Made by a program: the position numbers and the translations under genes. The notes beneath the pieces were generated by a model that was not told the origin of the DNA, did no database searches, and worked only from the letters and a program-made list of their open reading frames with translations. Shown one piece after another: positions 32,972-42,177 of a DNA stretch of 64,000 bases (within the stretch, counting starts at the first letter, position 1; every line of letters starts with the position of its first letter). Origin of the DNA: Effrenium voratum (taxonomy: Eukaryota; Sar; Dinophyceae; Suessiales; Symbiodiniaceae); assembly GCA_963377175.1 (NCBI GenBank), contig CAUJNA010002713.1, positions 62,001-126,000 on the forward strand, written 5' to 3'.

Positions 32972-34408
32972 CTCGACGCGACGAGACGCGACGCGCTTGA
33001 GACGGTGGGGGGGGGGGGGGGTGGGAGGCCGTAAGACGCGAAAAGCAGTTGGTGGGGGAGGGGCCTAGTTGTGTTTCCCCACCATCTTAAAGCTTTGAGG
33101 TTTCTGCCCAGATAGGCGCAGATAGGCTATGGGGTGGTTTGGGGCAGCTTTGAGGGACGGCTCCAGAAAAAATCCGGTGGGTCTGTCATTCATATCCTCA
33201 CTTGTACCTCCAGTTCAAAGGTTAACCCTACCTCCATGGAACCCAAACTAGAATTTGTAGAGGAAGCCACTTGGGAATCGGACCCTTTTTGGGTTCCATG
33301 TCAATTTGTGAAGGGACTAGGGACTCCTGCCAGTCTCACTTGAAACGAGCCCCCAAACCAGCTGCTAGGTCAACCAAGAACGCCTGGCAAAATAAAATAC
33401 TTTGTGGGTTTTCTTTCGATAGGGCCAAAAGCAATGATTGTTTTTTGGACTGTACTTTGGGTTTTGGCCATCAACACAAGCGCCGTTGCTGAGCTGTGCC
33501 TGAGAACTTACATAAAGAAACGCGTGTGGCAAAGAGAAGGGCGTGTGGCGCACAGCTCGTCCTCGGACGTCTCTTCTGCGGCTGGCCCTTGTTTGGCCGT
33601 GTTTTTCAGGAACTGTGGCCAGGCGGTCGTCGTCGCACGACATCTTCTCTCGCCACTTCAGGTGCGCACCCGAGACCACTGCCAGATCTTCGGCCTGCAA
33701 GCCGCGCTTCGTGGAATGGGTCTTGGAGGCAGGTCAGCAGCCACGTGGTGTGCCCATCCCCCTTGTCCAGAACGTCCTGGTGAACAAACAGAAGCGCAAG
33801 CACAAGCAAACTCAGAAGGGTTCATCTGCTCCAATGCTGTGCTCACCTGCAGCCAAGCAAGCTGGAGATGCAGAAAACAAAGCGTTGACCTCCATTTTCT
33901 CAAGTCCCTGGGCTGACATCGGTTCCCTTTAGAAAGAAACAGGAATAGGAAGCTGAAAGTTTGAACTCCTTTTACATCCACAAAATCCGGAAATGACATT
34001 CGGCTTCTGTAAATCCTCCGTCAGGTGCAAGGGACCAGACAACCGTTCAATCATCATGTGCCCCAGAAAATCCTGGGAGCTGCGGGACCTCACACACCCC
34101 TCGGCACACCTTTCAGGCACCGCACCTCCTGCAAGCACCTCCGCACTTCGGGGTCTTGCGGCCTTGGTCGGTCCGGTGACAACCAAAAAGGCCCGAAGAT
34201 GCGCGCCTCCTTGGCTCATGGATCGGTATTTGTTGAGTGCTTTGGCACGCCTCCAACCAACCACCGTCCACAATCCCTTGTTCTGCTGATCAGGGTTGCC
34301 CCAAGGTCTCTGCAAAAGGAACACCCAGGCAAACCCCTTTGCTAGCCTCCAAGGCTCTGGTCATCTTGCGGGAGCCTCACCGCGACCCAGCCCCCACCCG
34401 GCCGTCAC
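32972..34408. other. No gene assigned
   Basis: A G-run lies at 33009-33022. A plus-strand frame near 33690-33830 (FVEWVLEAGQQPRGVPIPLV) has some protein-like character, but I could not bound it with splice sites. Confidence 0.35.
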
Positions 34409-34509
34409 CCGCACGCTGAGCCCCGGGCGAGAGGCGGTTGGCCTCCGCGAAGCTCCGCAGCGCCGCGTCTGGGTCGCCCAGCAGCAGCTCGGCGCGGCCT
34501 CGGCGGAAC
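34409..34509 (-). CDS. TPR-like exon
   Basis: An acceptor AG-G and a GT donor flank FRRGRAELLLGDPDAALRSF, then AEANRLSPGAQRAG. The pattern (small residue at 8, G-x-x-x-x-A-L-x-x-F-x-x-A, then P near 32) is that of one tetratricopeptide repeat with its helix pair. TPRs mediate protein binding. Which gene it belongs to is not known. It is on the same strand as the GTPase exons, far upstream. Confidence 0.5.
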
Positions 34510-35759
34510 CTCAGCGACGAAACGCCGCGCCACGGCTGGCGCGCCTGGTTCGATAGACGGGTAGCCCCTAAAAATCCACCAGGAATGCGTTTTGCTTGGT
34601 TTTGTTTCATGTTTTCTTGGGCTTGGTTGCGATGGTTTGGGAAGCTCGTGTGAGATTAGGTGAAGTCCCAACTCCACTAAAATTGTCGCAGGGTTGCACC
34701 AAGCCCTCTGAGCAAAAGGTCGTGATTGACTTTTAGGCTTAATGGAAACACCGTACTAAGCAGCGATGGGCGAGTCAGGCAATTCAGTGGATGTTAAACA
34801 TGGTAGTAACCTGCCAAGGCCATGGTTTTAAGTCCCCAGTCGGTGGGTTAATTTACCCCTGTCAGTTAGACACAAACACTCACACACACTTAATGGAGAC
34901 AACTTCTGGAACATAGAGGAGCTCCATTGATAGATTAATGAGAAACATCGCTAAGCTGTGTCAGCTTGCCCCCTCACCTAAGAACGGCATGCTGAGATGT
35001 TGGTGCATAATCAGTGGACCTTAAGATGTAACACGGTGTCTAAGGTCCCTCATCTAAAAACCTTATGATGCAACATTCTGATATGGAACCTCTTATGATT
35101 GAAAGGTCCCAGTCAGTCCCTTTGGATGCTTGTTCGTCTTCTCCAGCCAAGGGACCACACCCTTGCGTCTGCAGGGTTCAGCTTGAGCGCTCTCTGCGAG
35201 TATCTCTTTGCCTTGCCTGGCGTGCGGAGGTGGTTAACAAACCAGGTTGCTCACAAGAAGAGGCTCCTAGGAGCAAACAATAGACGTTGGCAATACTATC
35301 TTGCGTGAAACAAGAAAACATGAAAGTAAGGCCTGCATCATCAAAGCAACCTCAGCGTTTGCTTTTGCCAAGCAAACAACTGGTTCAGTGCTACCGAACA
35401 ATGAAATGTGAAATCGCCAGCTCCCACAATCCCCCACCAATTGGAGCAATCCGAAAAGGATTCCTACCAATCTGGACCCCTTGAACCATTTTCAGTTGAT
35501 AGCGAGCAAACCACAAGCATCTCACACAGAACGGGAGATGGCCCAGAACCGGTCGTGTCATGTCCGTGCAATACGCACTGAATGGGAGCCCTGAAGTGGT
35601 CCGAACAGACTTCCACAGGAAATTGACACAACTTCGACTTCAGAGAACTTCGGGTGTACAGGACTTGCAACTGAGCTAAATCCTGAACTGGGGCTCGACT
35701 AAATCAACAAAGGCAAAACAATCGGTCAAACGACGACGGACGCAAGGCGGCTGGGCCGC
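34510..35759. other. No gene assigned
   Basis: No supported exon or repeat structure. Confidence 0.4.
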
Positions 35760-35837
35760 CTGCGAAGTTGTCTTCGCTGGGGTTGTCGCCCGTCTCGGCC
35801 AGCGCAGAGAGCGCGGCAGCGGCCAGGTTGGCCAAGC
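35760..35837 (-). CDS. Ala/Leu-rich internal exon bordered by MITE sequence
   Basis: The 78-nt exon has an AG-G acceptor and a GC donor and reads LANLAAAALSALAETGDNPS, then EDNFA. The intron sequence immediately before its acceptor (35842-35958) is a copy of the interior of the MITE-like element at 26700-26929, so the 3' splice region appears to be element-derived. It is a short helix plus an acidic turn. Family unknown. Confidence 0.45.
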
Positions 35838-35841
35838 CTGA

Positions 35842-35958
35842 GATGGCCATGGGTCAGAAGCCCGTAGCCCCAGTGAACATCCCAATCCCCACTAAAATCG
35901 ACTGGTGCACCTACCCCAAAATGGTACCATTGGTTTTGACCCGCAGCCAGATGTCGAC
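35842..35958. mobile_element. Fragment of the MITE-like element interior
   Basis: Closely similar to 26786-26905 in direct orientation (shared blocks include ATGGCCATGGGTCA, AACATCCCAATCCCCACTAA and GGTGCACCTACCCC). The inverted termini are missing. It ends four bases before the splice acceptor of the exon at 35760-35837. Confidence 0.65.
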
Positions 35959-36423
35959 AACCGCCAGGTCCACAGCCCCACCGACCCGAGTGAGTAAAAC
36001 AACACTTGGCAATGGGAACCCCTCTTTCAAGCTGGTCCTATCCCCATTTTTGTGGTGGTTTCAAAGGGACGCCAACAGGAAAACCATCTCTTTTAAAAAA
36101 ACGACCCACCCCTGCTGCTACGTGCTTTTCCGTGCATTACTTCACCCAAATATGAGCCAATGTGTGCTTGCAGACCACACGTGCGAAGAGGATGCGTGGT
36201 TGGGGGCACTTTTGGTTGTGCCCTTGAGATGCGCATGCCAAACTTACAATGGAGTCCTACTGGGCTATGACACGCTTGTTTGAGAAGTAGGTTTGGGCTG
36301 GCCGGGTGTCCGGATCATGCAGGGTGCCCATCTTACAGGGATTCGACGTGGATTTCCAGTGTCTCTTTCAACCATGTGAGCCGTGCCAAATACTCTTGTG
36401 TAAAAAGCGGTCCTATAAACTTG
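35959..36423. other. No gene assigned
   Basis: No supported exon. Confidence 0.4.
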
Positions 36424-36640
36424 CTTTCGCGGACCCTTTCGCGATGCTTTCGCGACCCCATGTTTTGCGTTCGCGGGCTTTGGTTTCTTTAGAATTGCTT
36501 TCGCGACGCTTTCGCGCGGAGCGTCACACAGCATGCAGGCTTTCGCGGGTCTTTCGCGGCGGGACTTACTTTGGTTACTTTCGCGATAAGCTTTCGCAAG
36601 CTTTCGCGGCCTGCGTTTTGGCTTTCACGGGGATTCTATA
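36424..36640. repeat. Cluster of TTTCGCG-type repeats
   Basis: About 17 imperfect copies of a CTTTCGCG(A/G) word occur in about 215 bp at irregular spacing, often as GCTTTCGCGA. Related TTTCGCAAGG words recur at 41200-41370. No coding frame is convincing. Confidence 0.75.
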
Positions 36641-36759
36641 GGACACCCCCCTTTACTACTTTGTATTGTCAGGGTTTCTGGCGCTGCTCATGTGTCAAGG
36701 GGGGGGGGGGGGCTCCAAAGAATTCCCATAGGCCTGCTCGCCCATCAACTAAACTCGTC

Positions 36760-36823
36760 CCGAGCTGCACTTCACGCGCTCGGCGTGCACCTCCTCCAGC
36801 GCTACGTCCGCCTCTTCAAAGTC
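36760..36823 (-). CDS. Short acidic internal exon
   Basis: An AG-G acceptor (36824/36823) opens DFEEADVALEEVHAERVKC. A GA donor is possible at about 36760. The acidic amphipathic helix is GC-rich at third positions. It may be part of a TPR-containing protein with the exon at 34409-34509. That link is only inferred from strand and order. Confidence 0.4.
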
Positions 36824-37644
36824 CTCGCGCGTCGCGTTCGGCCGACAGGCTGAGCAGACTGTTTGCGCATATCCTGAGAACCTGTTGACAAACTGATGTT
36901 GACCCCGCATGGAAGTAGAAACCTGTTTATTAGCCGATTTTCGAGGGGAACGCCCCCTACATGCAAAAAGTTTGCCACAAAACAGTTTGCCATACAGAAT
37001 GCCATGCACCAACCAACCAAATGACGAATGTGCTCGGCATGCTGCTGCGGCTCTCTCAGTTTGTTTGACCTTCGCCCACAGTGAATCGCATGAATGAATC
37101 CTACTAGGGAATAGCGGGACTAACCTGCTACCGACTCGTACAGGATGTCCGAAAGCCATTTAAGTCGACACAGCTTTGGCAGACCCAAAGCACGGAAACC
37201 CTAACCGAGAGACATGACACAAGTAGTTCAACTGTTCAATTCCTGGACCTGTGGATTTCCATTAAACAAGGGCCCTCGAATCCTTCTGCAGGTTGATGTT
37301 CAAGTTTCTTGGCCAGACTTTAGTGGTAAGGGCTCCATGACTCTATAGTCAAAGTGAATCTTGGAGAAGGCTGATCCGACCCTCCTGCAAATGGCCAAGA
37401 AAATATGAAGGCAGCCCAACAAAGCAAAATTGCAACAGGGATAGGCATATTTAAGTCAACTCAGTTCTCTTTGAATTCATTGTTCAGTGCTGTCTTGCGT
37501 GTGTTTTACATACCCAAATTTCGAGGCCCCTCTACCTAACGCGAAAGGGTTGCTCAGCAAAAATGCAGGCCAGACCAAACCTCCAGTAGGACACCCTTTG
37601 TTGGAAGTCCCTGGTACGCCTTCCAAAACATGAAAAGACCAAGG
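36824..37644. other. No gene assigned
   Basis: No supported exon. This interval separates the stop at 37645 from the next exon downstream and so probably contains a gene boundary. Confidence 0.4.
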
Positions 37645-39047
37645 CTACAGGATGGCCAACAAGTCTTGGGCGAGCCCCCTTGCCCGACCAAACTCGACGA
37701 GCCCGGCCTCATCGAACTCCACCATGAACAAGGCGTTCTTGTAGAAGGTGAAGGCCTGATGTTCATTGCGGGCATAAGATGGGTGGGCCACTTTTGGATT
37801 ATCTCAAGAAGGGCATCAAGGTCTCCACTGAAGCAAAAAGAGTGGGCTTTTCTTTGGCTTCCTTCACTTAGAGAGAACACTGTCCAAATCCCCAACATAT
37901 CCAGAGCATCCATGTGGGCAGCGTCTGTCTCCCCCCGGGTTCGGAAGCCGCGAAACTTCCGCGCCTCCTGGGGCCGCTTCTCCCGGAGCTGCGCGTTGCC
38001 TTTGAGGCGCCGGAACTGGGCCACCCGCAGCTGCTGCCGAGGCGTCAGCTCCCACTTCCTCGGCTCGATCCGGCGAAGGCGCTCGGTCGCAAGACCTGGG
38101 TTGGGGTGGGAGGGGAAGTTGGAGGCACTAGCTGACCCCGCTTGTCCCCTTGATCATTGTTGGGGCAGAGTAACTCAAGTGCAGCTTGCCAGCAGGGAGT
38201 AGATCTTTATTTGGAATTCTACGCCCTTTTCTTGGTAGCTGTTTTCAACCCGACACCCGCAAATAGTGAGAAAGGAACATCTTCAGCTTGAATGGCCCAT
38301 GCTTTTCTTGGGGCCCGGTGGCAACCTATGAATTCAATTGGAGAAAGGGGCTGTAGCTGATGTTGGCTGGCGTCGGGAGCAAGACGTTGTGGGGGCAGGG
38401 GGGTGTTGGTTTTGTTGGGGTAGTTGATGCACCCTGTTCTTGGTAGATGTTCAAGGATCCCGCTAACAAATCTTGCATCCTGTGCGTGGTTGATGGCCAG
38501 GAAAAACCAGAAAAAAAAGGGACTTTCGGAACCAGTCGCAACCAGTAGTTCAGCGAAGCTACCAAACAAGAGCAGGGATTTCCGGAGGCCACGGAGAAAC
38601 TGGGGGGGGGGGGTTCAGTGAAGCGTGTTTTAACATGAAATGGTTAGCCCAAAAAGGAAGCAACTGCTTGGATTGGTCGGGCATCTTGATGCATGCTGGG
38701 GTCAAGGAAACTCGAAAGAGCAAGAGGGCAAAGGGCTAGCTGAGTCTGCCAATGGAACAACAACACGATTCCATGTTTTGCAAACAAACCAACGTATTGG
38801 GTGTCAAACAAATGGGTCCGAAAAAGATTCAGGTATAAAGGAGTCCTTCTCGGACAAAAAGTCTTTTCAATGGACACACAGTTCAAGGCTTCCATCCATA
38901 AGCAGCCCCAAAGGCTAGAGGTTCTTGCGTCTGAGGCTCGGCCGTGCATCCAGCGCCTCATCGCTCTCCTCGTCTTTGGCCAATTCCGTGTCGCTGTCCG
39001 CCATGGGAATGGCCGTTTCGCGCGACTCCCGCGGGTGGCGTGATGCC
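37645..39047 (-). CDS. 3' part of an unrecognised multi-exon gene
   Basis: Three exons are supported. The first, 39047 to about 38936, has an AG-G acceptor and reads RESRETAIPMADSDTELAKD then EESDEALDARPSLRRKN. The second, 38096 to about 37930, has an AG-G acceptor and reads TERLRRIEPRKWELTPRQQL, then a basic helix with AQLREKRPQEARKFRGF. The terminal exon, 37755-37645, has an AG-G acceptor and reads AFTFYKNALFMVEFDEAGLV, then EFGRARGLAQDLLAIL and a TAG. The middle donors are not fixed. A further upstream exon may lie near 39905-39970 (ALDAIRGAARALQLLAQLTE), though the opposite strand there is also open. Mixed acidic/basic helical protein; no family recognised. Confidence 0.5.
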
Positions 39048-40069
39048 CTTGGAAGGAACGCGCGGCACAGTCATTTCTATGCCTAAATGGGACCAAGGTG
39101 ATAAAAAGGATGTGTTCCCAATTGTGTTGGTGGAAACAGGGAATCCTCTGCACTGACCCCCCTTGTTGAATGGTTCCCCGACCCGAAGCGGACACCCACA
39201 ACTAGCAGGAGGATGTTGAGAATGGGTGAAATGTGTCTGTTCCGCACTTGTTACATTTAAACATTCTGGGTCTTGCTTCTGAGCATGGCATGGCCAAGCC
39301 ACGGGCAAATCTGGCCGGTTTGGAGCCAGGGCAGGCTGGAGCACTGGTGAGCAGTCACACACTCATGAAGCAGCCAGCAGTACTTTCTTCATTCGCGGCG
39401 TGCCTGTCCTTCTTTAACAATCACGCAATATCGTGTCACAGCGCCCAACAATATCTGCCAATCCTGGAGTGAGGGATCGGGATATTCAAGAAAACCTACA
39501 TCATGGTGAGCTCGCTTCACCCCCATGGGAGCTGGCCATAACATCCCCCACCCACCAACATGGAAACACACGCGACGCTGCGTGCCCTTCTGCCTCCAAC
39601 AGGTTCACCACAAGGTCTGTTTCTCTTGGCCAAGCTGAGCCCCCTTCCAAAAAGTTAACTTTGCCCAAAGATACAGTTGAGAAAGCCAAGAGGCCAAAAC
39701 AGCGACTTAGTCTGGTAATGTTGGAATGAGCAAGGCACCGCCATTCAGGCTCAACGTGGCGGCTGCCAGGACCGGGGATGGTTGGGGCAAGGGGGTGGGG
39801 CCCTCCGACCCAGTGGCTGTGATCACTTTCAAGGGGTCCGTCTCCAACAACAAAAAGGAACACGACGCGCAACCCGCCGGGCTTCTGAACGCTTTAGCAA
39901 CACGCGCGTTTCTCCGTGAGTTGCGCCAAGAGCTGCAGAGCGCGCGCAGCGCCTCGAATCGCATCGAGCGCCGTCCTCTTTGCAATGGGCCAATCCCCAA
40001 GGAACATGGCTTCCTACCAGTAGAGCCGGCGAAGCCGGTGGGCGGAAGCTTCAGACATATAAAGAAACT
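39048..40069. other. Mostly non-coding, one doubtful exon
   Basis: The only coding-like part is about 39905-39970, where the minus strand reads ALDAIRGAARALQLLAQLTE and the plus strand reads FLRELRQELQSARSASNRIE. The strand could not be decided. Confidence 0.35.
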
Positions 40070-41180
40070 ATAGTTCTCTTTCTTTTTCTTTTCCTTCACT
40101 CTGTTTCTCTTCTTGCTGCTGGTCATCGTTCATTGTCTCTGTTGTTTCCCATTTGTTTGTTTCATATGTTTGTCTTTTCCGGTCGGGCTTTCTGCTTCTT
40201 GATTTCCTTCTTTGTTTCTCTCTGTCTTTCTGTGCTTCCTCTTTCCTTTCCCTCTCCGTTTTATGTTGCGGTTTCTCCATTTCTTTGTCTCTTTCTTTGC
40301 GTCCATTTTCCTTTGTCAGCATGTTGTTTCTCCTCAGTCTCAACCTTGATTCTCATTTTCCTTTCCTCTCCTCATTGTCCTGTTTTCCGGATCGTTTGTT
40401 TTCTTTCTTTCCTTTCTTTCGGCAGCAAGTCAATCCAGAAGCGCTCCTTTCCCTTTTGCTCGCGAGCGCGCCTGTATGATCTCGCTACTTATGTATCTCT
40501 GCACTCGGGATACATCTAGTGACCCGTCGGACTACTTGATCATCTCTCCAGTATATCTATCCCTCTAGGTATCTGTCTATCTATGCGCCGATCCATCCTT
40601 TCCATGCCCCAATCGACCAGCTGGCTACCTAAACGATCTGCTTGTCTGTCTATCTACCGACCTACATCTTCATGCGCTTCTTCCTTTCTTTCTTGTCTAC
40701 GTATCTGCTCTAGCTATCCATCGATCTATCTGTCTATATCTCTCTCTATCTTTCTATCTTTCTATGTGTCCATCCATCCATATCGATCTATCTGTCTATG
40801 ATCTGTCTCTGTGTATCGATCGCTCTATCTATCTATATATCTATCTACCTACCTGTCTATCTATATCTCTCTTTTCCTATCTGTCCATCAATCCATCTAC
40901 CCATCTCTGGATTCATCCATCGATATCTGCCATAATCTGTCTACCTATCTGTCTTGCAATGTATCCCCCTCTCTTTCTATCTATCGATCCATCCATTCAT
41001 CTCTCTTGGTTTCTCTTGTTATCCAGCCACTTTCTAGGTTTTTTCCTTCCCAGCTCCTATTGTATTTCTCTTTATCGCTCATCTACCTATCTACATACCT
41101 TTCTATCTACTTACATGTCTGAACGGCTACTGCTCGCTCACTCTCTCTGTCTGTCTCTCTCTGTCTCTTTATGTATCTAT
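40070..41180. repeat. 1.1-kb pyrimidine-rich and degenerate CTAT tract
   Basis: 40070-40480 is strongly C+T biased on the plus strand (CTTTCTTTC-type). From 40540 to 41180 it becomes a degenerate (CTAT)n/(ATCC)n satellite. The long open frames it produces (Leu/Phe/Ser- and Tyr/Ile/Ser-rich) are composition artefacts. Confidence 0.85.
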
Positions 41181-41410
41181 CCACGAACTCTGCACTTGAC
41201 CTTGCGCAAGTGCTGCGCGCGCCGCGCATTCTGCGCCTGACCTTACGAAAGTCAAGTGCAGAGTTCGTGGCAGGGGCAGCACTTTCGCAAGGTCCGGCGC
41301 AGGTTTCTTGGCAGGCGCAGCACCTTGCGAAAGCGGTGCGCGCCACACATTCTACACCTGACCTTGCGAAAGTGCTGCGCCTGCTGTGCATTTCAAGCCT
41401 TGTGAGACCT
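41181..41410. repeat. Inverted repeat plus minisatellite with GCGAAAGTGCTGCGC units
   Basis: 41181-41200 and 41251-41270 are perfect 20-bp inverted copies around a 50-nt loop. Related units (CCTGACCTT(G/A)CG(C/A)AAG(T/C)GCTGCGC) continue to about 41400, some in inverted orientation. No gene seen. Confidence 0.75.
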
Positions 41411-42177
41411 TGCCGCGCCAATGGGCTCGCACTCCGAGACTGGTCTGAAAAAGGTCCAGTCGTGGTCCGAGGTTGCTCCGACCAGGCGTCGTGAACAGGC
41501 TAGCTGTCAGCTCTCCGGAGACGCCAATTCACGCACAGGGCCACGCTTTTTACGCATTGCTATTCTCCCACCACACGCGCGCGCAGTTTTTCTCGCGCGC
41601 TTAGCTTTCAACAAGTTGCAGGAACACGGAAGCTCCTTCTAACCTTCTTTTGATAAGCATTTGCCCTTCAATCATCATCCCAAAGGACGCTCATGTCAAA
41701 AGCGACAGGCATCTTCTTCAAACTCTGATGTTGAAACACAAAGGGTTTCTTACACGCTTCTCCATTAAAAACAAACCCGCAAAAGAGGACCTCAATCTAG
41801 CTTGGCCGTACAGGCAGGTAGTGTTTTAAACACCAAAGGCTCATTTTTTGTCAATGACTTGGTGAAACAAAGTAATCAGCCTGCTTGTTCCACAAAGCGA
41901 CTAACATCCAGAAGCTGATAACTGGGAACGTGAGACAAAGTGAGAGACTTGCCCGCACCTTGCTCAGGCTTCCTGGAACACAAGTATCCTGTTAAACGGA
42001 TCTTCTGGTGGGTCATCCACGCACGTGTGTTATGCAAAGTGAAGCCGTTCTAAGTAAAATAATGACGGCAGTAGGGCTGGCTTAGAAAGCTACGCCAAAC
42101 AGAACAAGGAACAATTCAACCTGGTAAAACGCAGCAAGCAGCCCTTTCCACAGCCAATCGCTTGCGTGGCTCTTCCC
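41411..42177. other. Spacer before the AP2 array
   Basis: No supported exon. 41640-42177 resembles the 3' flanks of the other AP2 copies in parts and probably contains the 3' untranslated region of the first AP2 gene. Confidence 0.45.

Noticed and set aside
40068..41240. Long Leu/Phe/Ser or Tyr/Ile-rich frames
   Set aside because: Composition artefacts of the pyrimidine and CTAT tract.
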